NCBI GenBank assembly: GCA_001460835.1
Contig: CYKH01001151.1
Span: forward strand, 1,930 to 65,929
Source of the DNA: Bodo saltans
Lineage: Eukaryota > Euglenozoa > Kinetoplastea > Eubodonida > Bodonidae
Length of the DNA: 64,000 bases
Reading direction: 5' to 3'
The position numbers were made by a program, and so were the translations under genes. Below the pieces are notes generated by a model that worked only from the letters and a program-made list of their open reading frames with translations, did no database searches and was not told the DNA's origin. This document shows positions 54,001-63,162 of the stretch, piece by piece (within the stretch, counting starts at the first letter, position 1; the number at the start of each line of letters is the position of its first letter).

Positions 54001-55665
54001 CGCAACCGCGGCGCCACGGTGCCCTCAAACGTTCGTCGTCCAATGGCGCCGCCCATCACTGCGGCGTCACGAGGAGCACGAGGCGGAGTTGCTCCCACTC
54101 GCTGGTTGCACGATCCCTACGGCCGTCACAACGACGGACAAGAACCGTTTGGCTTCAACGATGACGACGAGGGCCCGTCGTATTTCCTTGGCGGGGAAGA
54201 GGACTACCCCTCCTCCGAGGAAGAGCCATTCCCTCTTAAGAATGACCCAGAGGACTACCACTCCCGAGGAGGTCACCGCCCATTTGGTGCCTCCTCCGGT
54301 CCTCGCGGTGGTCAAAACGGAACTGCGTCTCGCCCCAGAGTCCCACACACTCGCTCGAAAAGTCCTGCTGGGGGCGGCTACGGTGGTGCATACTCGAACA
54401 GTCGAGCGGAGACGCCGTTGGCTGGCTTTGGAGTCATCAGCGACGGCGACGTCACACCATCCGGACGCGAAAGCCCTGGCCGTCGTGTTCCCACGTCACG
54501 TGCCGCCCTGCAGCACCACAACTTAGCTCAATATGGTGAACGTAGCCACACACCGCAAGCCACGATGTACGAAGTCCCCTCCACTGCTGATAGTTACCCA
54601 ACTCAAAGTGCACCTGGGCCGGATGTGAGATCGGGAGTCCCACAGCTGCGAAGGCCAAACATGTCCAGTGCCACAGGGTCATCCCCAGTCACAGGATTTG
54701 TGTACGACGATGTGATGAAACAACAGCAGCAACCGTACGCATTCCCGCCGTCTTCCCGTCAATCCCCTACAGCGTACCAATCGCCCTACTATCAACCACC
54801 GAATCCAGCAGCAGCCGTTGGCTCCAGTAGCAGCGTCCCACGATGGATGCAATCGTCTCCCAACGAAGGTTCTGAGGATTACTTCTTGAGGAAATCGGCA
54901 CAGCAGCAGCATCAGTTGAATGAGTTTATGGACCGCCCTCCGCTGAGTGCGCCACCCGCTGCATCGTCGCATCATCATCAGTTTAGGCCTCAACCACTTC
55001 GGCAGGTATCCGCGGGACGGGGGGAGCCGGTGACAGCTCACAATTTGTACGGCGATGACTTCCCCTCACACATTGCCCCGTCCCCCAACGGCTCCATTCG
55101 ATCCTTCCAGTCGGTGGATCGTCGCGCCGATAGCAACTCCTTGCAGCGCAACCCAATCTACGACGCGTCGATGTTCCCTGATGCTCACGTCGTAGACTCG
55201 GATGTCGGTTCTGAGGCGGAATCAGTGAACCAACTTCGCCCAAGCGCGTCTGCTGGTGCCTCGCCACCGACACGAGTTGCGGATAGCGTCATCCGTAGAC
55301 AACAACAGCAGCAACAGGCAGCAACCCAGCAGCCCCCACCACAGTTGCCGAGGGCAATCCACCAGCGAGGATCCTTCGCTCCCTCTTCCGCATCCGGAGT
55401 AAGGGCGCCAGTAGCGCTGTCCCGTCGAACAGACGCTGCTCACATAGACACATATGGTTCATCACCGCTACCACCACCATCCACCCTAGACAACACTCAA
55501 GCAATGACTTCGTCGGCTGCTTATCCACCCCCGCCTCCGTTTCACAACAATAGCAGCAGACCGCAACAGACAGTAGCCCCCAGCAGTCAGCGGCAATCAC
55601 TTCAACAGCATCCCGCCACTGTTGATGAAGACTTCTCTATTGTTTTCATGGATGATGAAGAGTAG
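48019..55665 (+). CDS. Family B giant membrane-mucin-like protein, intact
   Basis: From ATG 48019 the protein has 2548 residues; an in-frame ATG at 47947 would add 24. The signal peptide is LSCCMLVIFLALSPP. A short region with poly-Asn and Gln is followed by an S/T ectodomain of about 1600 residues with frequent TQEVSPT, TKDITAT and SKELTAS-type motifs. ITPPPT modules lie at 52890-53100. An APGESG segment leads into the juxtamembrane domain (VRLAGSAWD ... RIGSLVVDF, G at about 1776). CTGAC (53551-53565), a membrane span (about 1849-1874) and RRRRR follow. The 670-residue tail is rich in Pro, Asp and Gln, with poly-Gln and MEEYDEDRTPP; it ends FSIVFMDDEE and lacks the YEYEW motif of its neighbours. 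The juxtamembrane sequence is diverged from the 26384 and 36694 genes, so it escaped their homogenisation. Confidence 0.85.
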   Translation: MQWLSCCMLVIFLALSPPTTTLLELLGVHDDNLCVQQHDDVSPTNNNNNSISNPKQEQQQHPVCMRSTTQSTVIFALGRVVLSPQPVRVLVGKQLALGVYTVTQKTHSPSPSRSQSKDPSMSETVTDEFTITKSPSLTSSRNTPSESASPDDTLSASKFTRTETPTNTSSPTQEVSPTRTLSPEPPTESRSTSFSRSSSSSPSLSQQASVTWRTQTPSFTVSKISQTQEISASRSIGTPTHTISPSQTSSESFSLSPSFTPSQSNEGSSTRSTTIGTRSPSRESSMTRTSSPDANTMTKSLTQEYSMSHTQSASFTKHRIHGSRTMSTTPSPSFTTSVSYSETPTSTYSVSRMSYTKDITATINSGSPSSTLSNTKERSVSKSVSLSMQIHSVSKTVSMIPTLTKGSPSFSQTLSKTSSVTLSIKSLSEDPSLTRSPSESLSRLSITQNSSKSVSEEFTFSPSESSTRASLSFELTNSRSASGEPSESKSPSSSRSTSGTMTLSTEASLSHSVTVSSSQEASVTFKTGSPSNTYTASRMSKTKPTPSMSGTPTETYTVSQSQSMTPSSTYSDSQSGTTSPSSSDSSMPSASSSLPRGSATFKVNPSATTEATNSAMQTKSMTITNTAEVSNTLTPKPSHSLTLTETATITFTKEKSVSNSPTVTLSTSVTFSYSFENPSYTKTATVMKSTPTASLSQEVSPSRTQSPTNSEESSMSKSQTQSINSISQNVSKSVSNSFSYTVSFPSLSLFQKTKTHSDSLTPDDTFTKSLTRGTPSPTSTMTTTSSISLSLSTSSTRASLTRSASDIDTATPSPTQSFSKEQTFTASPSANTMTPEFSRSFTYSTSRSASKDITMSVKSPSRSTSLSISTTITVSPSKSAPTPTSSDSNMVSESRTSSFTLSSTPSRSGTQTFSLSYSSSFSYSQEVTDSRRTSTPSITDSKEQSVTFSESVTPTLSSESTFTAKSPSMTFTGTLSMSFELSPSKSGDTPTTTNTFLITPSRGTYSPSLSITVTTTRATKEPTSSWSSSISGSSTFTLSPESSRSPSASASRGTPTEELTQTKTLSETPTFSSSPSLTRAQSVTRSGLSMTRSRTSEVSLSQSPSMSMTFEFSASKSGSITVSTTETLTFEQTGSRTITFSLTGTPSLTSSMSRSSSFGSFSKELTASATESATPSSSMTQTITKTLSDEGTHTARSITASPSLSVTMSSEPTLTTSKIRTRTKIPTRTFTLTETPSMTQSPSFSLSKSSTVSYGSLSVESSITRSATSTMTLSTTLRQTYTPTLSLSVTPSSSGTQTMTESLSLTPDATPSTTKSLVLTRTRSHIPTETDSGTPSNEPTATASRDPTQSFTISPTLTIRSPTVEQTLTMTMTMTETPTSSLTTTMSKSVTISQAGKTGTETLTLTQTINSTLSVTRSPFSKTQSATRERSSSPTDTPTATDELTDTRTVTTTMSLIESPTVTITLPPIPTPTNSSTVSDVDTRSPTMTPSNEQSLTKSGNTQSPTPTQVTHVTATVSEELTESRSILDTRSNTLRFSVTNTKLLTVSPSPEVTNTKTVTRNRKEDSGTKPKSISGTETLWVASYTQSITTVHSLSATPSSFPSVTDSPSHEVSKSESYSSSVTGSITPPPTVTPTRMESKEATATASTTRSITPPPTRTPSNTSTPTDAVTATFTNTITPPPTQTPLPTVTQAASATRTIHPSKSISLSFSRPFVAPGESGVISVSEMTVRLAGSAWDQVLATNPLLLNIIIQQQFAQLLNLPQYRITIISIRIGSLVVDFTVTRNASETLPESVMLGLFQSSNYSLLSSLYQNITGISNESITFLDGSVTRSSDAQQANKGACTGACIGAVVGVIIVCAIGGIIGIVLIIRRRRRNRRLREEKEYAELTVNRNHRVIEDGDTAIVTVVDERGNNTPRNGYEPTATPRATPWYLQSNNTGRKGGDGDDDMEEYDEDRTPPGKAPRWLVGGSDDDSRSSDEGYAPPAKASSSAQRNRGATVPSNVRRPMAPPITAASRGARGGVAPTRWLHDPYGRHNDGQEPFGFNDDDEGPSYFLGGEEDYPSSEEEPFPLKNDPEDYHSRGGHRPFGASSGPRGGQNGTASRPRVPHTRSKSPAGGGYGGAYSNSRAETPLAGFGVISDGDVTPSGRESPGRRVPTSRAALQHHNLAQYGERSHTPQATMYEVPSTADSYPTQSAPGPDVRSGVPQLRRPNMSSATGSSPVTGFVYDDVMKQQQQPYAFPPSSRQSPTAYQSPYYQPPNPAAAVGSSSSVPRWMQSSPNEGSEDYFLRKSAQQQHQLNEFMDRPPLSAPPAASSHHHQFRPQPLRQVSAGRGEPVTAHNLYGDDFPSHIAPSPNGSIRSFQSVDRRADSNSLQRNPIYDASMFPDAHVVDSDVGSEAESVNQLRPSASAGASPPTRVADSVIRRQQQQQQAATQQPPPQLPRAIHQRGSFAPSSASGVRAPVALSRRTDAAHIDTYGSSPLPPPSTLDNTQAMTSSAAYPPPPPFHNNSSRPQQTVAPSSQRQSLQQHPATVDEDFSIVFMDDEE

Positions 55666-57112
55666 AGATTTCCATGAGTGTGTGGGTGAGAGTGAACTTC
55701 TATGGGAGAAGAAGTTTCGGACGATGATCATTGATTCTTTCTTCGTTGGGGAAAAAAAAGAACGTGCTCCCTTTTTTTGCTTCTTCCAAGAAATTTCGTC
55801 CTTCGTTTTTGCCCGATGTTTGTTTTTTTTCGCCCCCAAAGCTCCTCTTCCTTGATTTGTTCTCCTTCGCTCAAGCATCCCCCCACACATTCCCCACCAC
55901 GGAACAAAAAAAAAGGAAACAAAGAAAGTACTTCTCAACTTTCTTTCCTCTTCCATTATTCAACTCTCCCTCTTGTTCCTCCCCTTTCCCTTTCTGTGTG
56001 TGTTTGCTCGGTGGACATTTTCGGAGCGTGAGCTGCATTTACACGCTCTAAATCTCCACTGAGTCTCGTGTGAACGAGGAGTTGATGATGCGGCGTATTT
56101 TTGCTCGGAACTTTTTTCTTTGTTATTTTCCATTTTTCAAGAATGGAAACCGTTGAGAGTCTCAGAAGAAAGAAGCTATTATGTTGCAAGTCAGAAGAGA
56201 GAAATGATCATCAAGAAATCGAACAACGAAGTGAGCTTGTCTTTTTTTGAGATTTTCTCTGCCGTGGAAATGAACTTCGTGGATGGAAGCCAAAAACAGT
56301 GTTTGTGTAAATGACGCTTTTTGTTTGTTTCTCTCTCGTGTGTGCTGTTGTTTCAATTTAGTGTTTTATTTTAGAGAGAGAAACAAATCAGCGTCGCCTG
56401 TTGTACCTTGTCAATTTGGCTGTCCTTTTTGCGAAACGAAACGAAACGAGTCAAGATGAAAAATAGCAAGCAATTCAAGTACGTCATTGTTGATTTTCAA
56501 CAACCATGGCAACCACTCACATCGTGCTGATGTTTCTTTTGAGGGCATTCACTTCAACTGACACTGCAAATTTCTTTTTTTTTTTCTTTCCTGATGCGTA
56601 CTTTTTTTTGTATTTTTTGGCGGTAGGAAACACCTGTGAATTCAATTCTTTGACACTTGAAAGGCGAGTGTGAAAAAATCAAGAACGCTTGGCTCAAATG
56701 AGAGAATGAGAAAAGAATTTCACTGTGTCGACGAACCTGTTGTATCTCCCGAGAATCTGTTGACGGTACCTTTTTTTTTTCTTTTTATGCGTCCCTCTTT
56801 CTGTTCTTCGCTTTGGGGTTGTTATCTTCCCCAACTTTTTTTTTATGAGTCTTCTGGACGCCCACGACGCTGATGACAAAAAATGGACAAAAAACCTGTG
56901 GGACGCACACAATGAAGAGCAACCCTCTTCGAAATGCATCCAATTGAGCAAAGCACTACACCATGGATCCATATTTTGCTTTTGAGTCTGAGACGTAGCA
57001 GAAGCTCGTTCAACCGGCTTGTTTTTTTTATTTGTTGTTTTTCTCGCTGTACGGAAACATTGAAATGAATTTATTTGCGAGGCTGAAACTTACATCACGT
57101 TGCCAACCATGC
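55666..57112 (+). other. Intergenic spacer of about 1.4 kb, the longest in the window
   Basis: No credible gene is seen. Pyrimidine- and A-rich runs alternate (55730-56010, 56570-56620, 56765-56790). A (CGAAA)3 repeat lies at 56432-56447. Short open frames have no conserved features. Confidence 0.5.
57019..57081 (+). promoter_or_regulatory. Polypyrimidine tract; first AG lies inside the apparent ORF
   Basis: The T-rich run at 57019-57050 is followed by ATG 57065, but the first AG after the run is at 57080-57081. If that AG is the trans-splice acceptor, ATG 57065 is removed and translation starts at ATG 57113 or later. Confidence 0.5.
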
Positions 57113-60100
57113 ATGCTTTACTTTGTCTTTGGCCTCATTTTCTCTTTTTTTGGCATCAGCAAACTCCTACAGCATTCTCCAATGAGGGATCGAAACGATG
57201 GAGTTGCAGCAACAGCAACGCGGCGGAAACATGCAGCACCGCCGCAATTCATTACGTCTAGACAACAATCCACAACTAAATCTGCCGGAGTGGTGGGGGC
57301 GAACGTAACGATGGGTGCGTCCTCGGCAGGCTCTTCAATTACCTTCACTAGTGACAATCGCAGGCTGCACGCTTCAGCAGCTCTGATGATGTTTGCCCTC
57401 GCTCTGTCGTTGGCCTTTGACGTGGCTTCAGCGGTTGGAGCTCGTACCAAAACAGTCACCTCCTCAGGCACCGTCTCACAGCAATCATCCGTCTCTCGTT
57501 CTGCGTCGCTATCGCCGCACAGTGCAAGCAATATAGGGACAAGCACCCGTACATTGTCCCTAAGCACCTCAAACACAAAGCCTAGTGTGTCACAAGAAGT
57601 CTCAGCGACTCTTACTGCCAACGCCACTGACTCACCCACGCCGAGTGTCTCTCCAGAGTCCGCTACTTCGGAGAGAACAATATCCTTCAGCGGCTCCGCG
57701 TCTATCACTGGAAGCAAATTCTCCTCTTCGAAAGAACAGTCTGCTACGATCAGTGCCACGTCATCGTTTTCGCGAACTGCTTCTCAGACATCCGACGCTT
57801 CCTTCTCGAAGCCATCGTTAAGTCAGACGCAGAGTATTTCCGATGATCGTGGAACACGGAGTCGAAGCCAATCAAAACCTTCAGGAACGCCGACGTTGAC
57901 AAATTCTCCTTCTGGCACAAGCAGTGAGACAGATATCAAGAGCTCCTCTCATACCTCAACTTTGTCACTGACAAAGACATCCTCGGGCAGTATTTCTTCT
58001 TCTTCGTCACAAACGGCGTCGAACGATCCCGCCACTGTCTCCAAGTCCGTTTCGCAGAGTGCGAGTGGAAGCCTGTCTCTCACTGCAGATCTTCCATCAG
58101 GTACCGTCTCGCTCAACGCAACATTCAGTGGCACGCCGACACTAAGTTTCTCGAAAACAACCACCGAAGACAATTCTCCCACAAAGAGTGTCTCGTACAC
58201 AATGAGCGATTCCTATGGATCGGGAACAAAAGATGTCACCCCCACCAAAACTGGTTCACCCACCCAAACCATTACACCACCCCCAACACCGACGCCATCC
58301 AGCTCCATGTCACCCACTGGCCCTACACTAACGTCTGAACCGTCGCGTAGCGACAGTGCCAGCGACACCGGAGATGACAGTAATTCAAAGAGCGTATCTG
58401 CATCTCGCAGTGCCTCGGTCACGTTCTCAAGCACAAAAAATACGTTCAGCAAAGAACAAACCGTCTCGTGGTCTTTATCGATGACGTCTTCCGTCTCCGT
58501 GTCACAAACAAACTCAAAAGAGAAATCTTTCTCCTTTACTGGGAGCCTTAGTGCACAAGCACGGAGTGAGTCAAAAAGTCTCACAGGGAGCTCGTCTTTT
58601 TCGATGTCAGACTCTCCTATGCCATCCGCATCTCGAAGCCCCACTCAGGCCACTAGCGGGACGTGGTCACTCACACCTACAACGCCACCCACAGTGACGC
58701 CACCACCAACTCCCAGCAAGATTGTGTCCCCATCACTAACGGCGGTGAACTCCCGATCCTTTTCCCTCTCGAACCGCGAGCCAAGTCCTACTGACACCTC
58801 TACTGTATCCCTCTCCGTGTCTCTCTCTGCGAGCCAGACATCGTCCGTGACGAAGTGGTCGCTGTCGGCGGAGCCTACCAAATCAACGTCGCAGACATTC
58901 AGCGCCTCGAAAGGGTCCGTGAGCATGCAATCGACACCCACAAAAACCATTTCTGATACAGCGGTAGGGAAGTCAAAAACCGTCACCTACGAAGGTAGTC
59001 TCTCCGATCGTCATGTATCGGTATCACACACTCGTGCATCGCCCACTCAGACCCAAACCCTTTCCAACACATTCACAATATCCAAGTCATTCTCCATGGA
59101 GCTGACTGAGTCGGACACGCACGTCAGGTTCAGTATCTCGTCCACGCAGACTGTGTCTGTCACTGTCACTGCAACTGACACCACCTCGATCACCGTTTCA
59201 CGGTCGGTCGGAACTATGTCGAAGGAAAGGAGTGCGTCAAAAAGTGGAACTCAGACGTACTCCGCCACTGCATCAAACTCACCCGATATTCCCTCAGCCT
59301 CAGTATCTGCTACCTCCACGAATCAGCTGTCAGAGTCACGCACTCGATCACTGCGGCCGACATTTTCGTCCACCATCACACCACCCCCAACCCCAACTCG
59401 AACTCCAAGGCTGACGCACACAATCACGTCGTTTGAGTCGAGCAGTCGTACGATTACGATGGACGGAGGCACGCCGACGAAAACGGCGACGATCACACCA
59501 CCGCCGACCCCCTCCCGATCATGGAGTGGAAGTATCTCGAACGCGGCGTCGGAAACGAAATCATCTTCAGTGTCCAGCTCTCAATCGCTTTCGTCCTCCA
59601 TCAACGTTTCCATTTCTCAGAACAACACGTCAACTTCCGGATCACAAAGCTACCCAAGTCCCACAACGTCGCCAACCGCGTCGGCATCGCCCATTGCCAG
59701 CACCTCTGTCACTCGTTCCGATTCGCTGACTGCGTCTGTATCCGCCACGCATGACCAGTCACGCTCAGCGACCACAACCCAGACCATCACACGGACGATC
59801 ACTCCGCCACCAACACCAACCGGAAGCGTCACGATCACCGAGTTCAAAACCGACACCGAGACCATCTCGGTGATGGGAACCAACTCCAACATCACGTCGA
59901 CGTTTACCGACTCCAGTGAATTCTCCGCGTCCCCAACACCAACCAAGTCTATCGCCACCATTACCGCGACGTACACGAATGATTTCACCATGTCACGCAC
60001 ACAGTCATCCACGCGCGAACAAACAGGCACGGAAACCGTCACGTCGACGATATCACAGTCTGTATCGATGTTTGCTTCGGTGACGAGGTCGAAATCTGGA

Positions 60101-62319
60101 AGTGGCGTGACACTTTCGCTAAATGACACGGTCACAAAGAATACGCCATCGGGCACCAACTCCACGTGGTTCACGGATACGGAGACGCAAACATCAGAGT
60201 TATCAGGGTCGTTTTCAAGGGTCTTGACCCCGCCAGAAATTATCACAGACTCCGTGAGTCCTTCCGAAGATCAAACGCCATCTCTGTCGCCGAGATTGAA
60301 ACCGACAGAATCGCACACACGGACGCCCACAACACCACCCTCCCGAACTCGTTCTCTCGTGCACTCCGTCACTCAGTCGAACTCTTCGATGGTCACACGG
60401 TCAAATGGATCGCTGACTCCGTCACACACCATCAACCCCACCGTCACAAACGGCCGCTCTCGAACACCCTCTCCTACCAAGAAGACATCGTCGCCATCTC
60501 GCCCTCTGTCCCTCACTCGCACGCTGTCGAAGCCGCTCCTCTTAGGCGCAGATCCGTCACGTGTTGTGTTCTCAGAGCACTCCCTCACTCTCTCCGGGTC
60601 GTCGTGGAATTTGGTCACGTTTTACCAACTCACCCAGCTCCGATTAGATATTCGCAAAGACTTGGCGGAGGTCATCTCGGTTCCATTTGAATGGATCACG
60701 ATCAACGGGTTGCGCATTGGCTCGCTTATTGTAGACTTCACCATCCAACGAAATGGGTCCTACTACATCGCAGACTCAGTCATCAACAGCTTGGTGATGG
60801 CGGCATCGTTTAACAATACGATCCAGCTGTACAAAACAACGACACTCATTACGGATGAAAACATTCAGTTGACCAGAGTGTCCACTTTACTTCCGTCCTA
60901 CACTGGGTCTCTCGGTGGTGGCGGCGGTGGTGCGTCAAGCTGCACCGCTGTGTGCATTGCGGGTGAAAAAAAAAAACAACGACACTCATTACGGATGAAA
61001 ACATTCAGTTGACCAGAGTGTCCACGTTACTTCCATCCTACACTGGGTCACTCGGTGGTGGCGGCGGTGGTGCGTCAAGCTGCACCGGTGTGTGCATTGC
61101 GGGTGTCATTGCTGGGCTCGTGGGTGGCGCGTTGATCATCGGCGGTATTGTGTGGTTCACCATCCGCTACCGCCGACGAAAGCGCGAGGAGGAGCGCAAG
61201 AGGCGCCACTTGGAAGACGGCATCGGTTTTGTTGATGACAACATTAGCGGACGCACAACACCTCGCGGTGCTGTGATTCGTGGAACACCGCCACCACCAC
61301 AAAATCCGATTCGCTTTCATGATCCATTTGCCTTATCCGCTGCGGCAAACTTGCCTGAGAACCAAGCGTCACCGTTCCACATCCGAAGCCCTGAGCCTCC
61401 AGTGTATTATTTCCACACAGACGACCTACAAGGGTCGCCTCACAGCAAACACAACAACAACAACAATAGCTTTAAGCATGTCGATCCCTACGATATCGAT
61501 GACCAGTATGACAACAACGATGATAACGATCCTTTCGGCTCAAACAAGGCGGCTGCCCATGCTATTGACGTCTATGACGGAGCTGAGGACGCTGTATTCC
61601 AACGATCTGTCACAGACGTGCACTTTGCTGACGTTGAGAAGCACAACAGCGGTGGTGGTGGGCCGAGCACTGCACGTGATCACCATAACATCATGACCGT
61701 TCCCGACGATCTCGACGAGCGGGAAAGCAATGGAGGGGATGCACTTGTTGACGTGTTCGACGTTGCGTCCATTGGATCCTCTAGTCCAACCACCACTGGA
61801 ATGCGTAGTCCGAAACTTTCCGGTTCTAGATTCCCGATACGGCCAACGACTATTGTCATTCCACCGCCTCGCCGTCCAATGACGCCGCCCACGGACCGCA
61901 CGCGTTATGAATTCCGCAACATTCGCTCTGCGGCTGATGTTAGCTCCGCATCTGTCATACCAGGCCGTGCGTCTCCCACGATGCTGGCCACGCCTGCCTC
62001 GCACATGCTTGGTGATGGTGAAACGTCATCGATGTTTGACGGCGATGATGTTGACAATGAGAGTGACTTTGAATACGAATACGAATGGGTAGAGGCCCCC
62101 CGACCACGCACACCCCCTTCTGCAAGAGCAGCGTCGCCAACGAACCTGCCTGCGCCAGTGGTGGTGGAACCCTTCGTCGCAATTTACCGCGATGAAGCAG
62201 CAGAAGATGCGCCGACGACTCCGACGATACGACGCACGCAAATGCCGCCTTCCTTTAACAATGGTGTTCCCTTCAGATTGCCGTCCTCGCGTCTACCACC
62301 TGCGCCTCCAAGAAAGTGA
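57113..62319 (+). pseudogene. Family B membrane-mucin-like protein, split by a short internal duplication
   Basis: In-frame starts are ATG 57065, 57113 and 57386. The last sits on LMMFALALSLAF, the segment matching signal peptides of the paralogues; 57113 begins an earlier hydrophobic stretch. The S/T ectodomain of about 1000 residues carries SKEQSAT-type motifs and TPPPTPTP-type modules near 58265, 58685, 59375, 59490 and 59790, spread along it rather than clustered. The juxtamembrane domain has TLSGSSWN and RIGSLIVDF (G near 60719). A 133-bp imperfect duplication (60833-61105) shifts the frame, so the first frame stops at 61012. The second copy restores CTGVC, a membrane span (about 61098-61165) and RYRRRKREEERK. 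The tail of about 380 residues has FEYEYEWVEAP at 62065-62094. One duplication is the only visible defect. Confidence 0.75.
60833..61105 (+). repeat. 133-bp imperfect direct repeat with poly-A spacer
   Basis: Copies lie at 60833-60965 and 60973-61105 (offset 140), separated by seven A. About four mismatches are visible, so they are not an exact stutter. They cover the end of the juxtamembrane domain, a Gly run and the Cys pair. Confidence 0.9.
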
Positions 62320-63162
62320 TGATCATGCGCTGCATGCTGCGTCGCGATCCTTTTAAGAGAGTTCATAGGAAAGGAGGGAGGGAATGTTAGCAACACAAAG
62401 CAAGGCAAAAAGCATGGGGGGCGGGGAGAAAACAATGAGAAACAACAGATTGGGTTCTTTCTGCCTCCTCCTTTTTCTCGCCTTTTCTTTCTACCGAACC
62501 TCAAAACAGAATGTGCATCAATGCAACACCAAACTATTTTAAGGGCTCGTCTAGAGGGAGAAGAGAGTGACTCTTAGAGCGACACAATCGTAATTTTGTA
62601 ACCCATAGTACCTCCCCTTCACTCCCGCGTCACTCTTTCCCTCAATTTTTTTCCCTTTGTTCCCTTTTTTTTTCAAATGTCAGCGACGCCGGGTGTTCGA
62701 AAAAGGATGTTTGCTAATGTTGTGTCTCAAAAAAAAAAATCATAGCAAACAGCTCTTTGAGTTCAGCCGGTGATTCGCTTGTTGTATCAAGTGTTGTTCA
62801 ATGTGCCTGTGAGCGTTCGCCTGCTTCCAAAAAGTGTGATTGCAAGTGGTCCGCCGTCGGGTTTTTTTGTTGTAGCTTCTTCTTGCGTTTTTTTTTTCCT
62901 CCTTGCTCCTGCAAGAGTTGTTGTAAAGCGCCACCTTCCCTCAAGAACCGCAATTACTCGTACATTATTAGGCCTTCATTTTGATGCATCGTTTGTTCTC
63001 ATTTCTAACTTGCTCTAACTTGCATCAATTCTCATAGAATCTTCTTTTTGGTCTTTTCTCCAAAACAGATTTTTTTCTTGAAGTTTTGTGAAGGATAGTC
63101 AAACTTCCCAAAACGACAAAACGTGGAAGACTTTTGCCCCACAACACAAACAAATCAATCAA
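62320..63162 (+). other. Intergenic spacer
   Basis: No credible gene is seen. Pyrimidine runs occur at 62455-62490 and 62641-62674. Small open frames around 62757-63018 have no conserved feature. Confidence 0.5.
63041..63068 (+). promoter_or_regulatory. Polypyrimidine tract with CAG acceptor
   Basis: CTTCTTTTTGGTCTTTTCTC is followed by AAAACAG, with AG at 63067-63068, 94 nt before ATG 63163. It is a candidate spliced-leader acceptor. Confidence 0.55.

Noticed and set aside
57032-57112. Earlier start of the last complete mucin-like gene
   Set aside because: The frame upstream of ATG 57065 has no ATG, and ATG 57065 lies before the first AG that follows the pyrimidine tract, so it is probably not in the mature mRNA.
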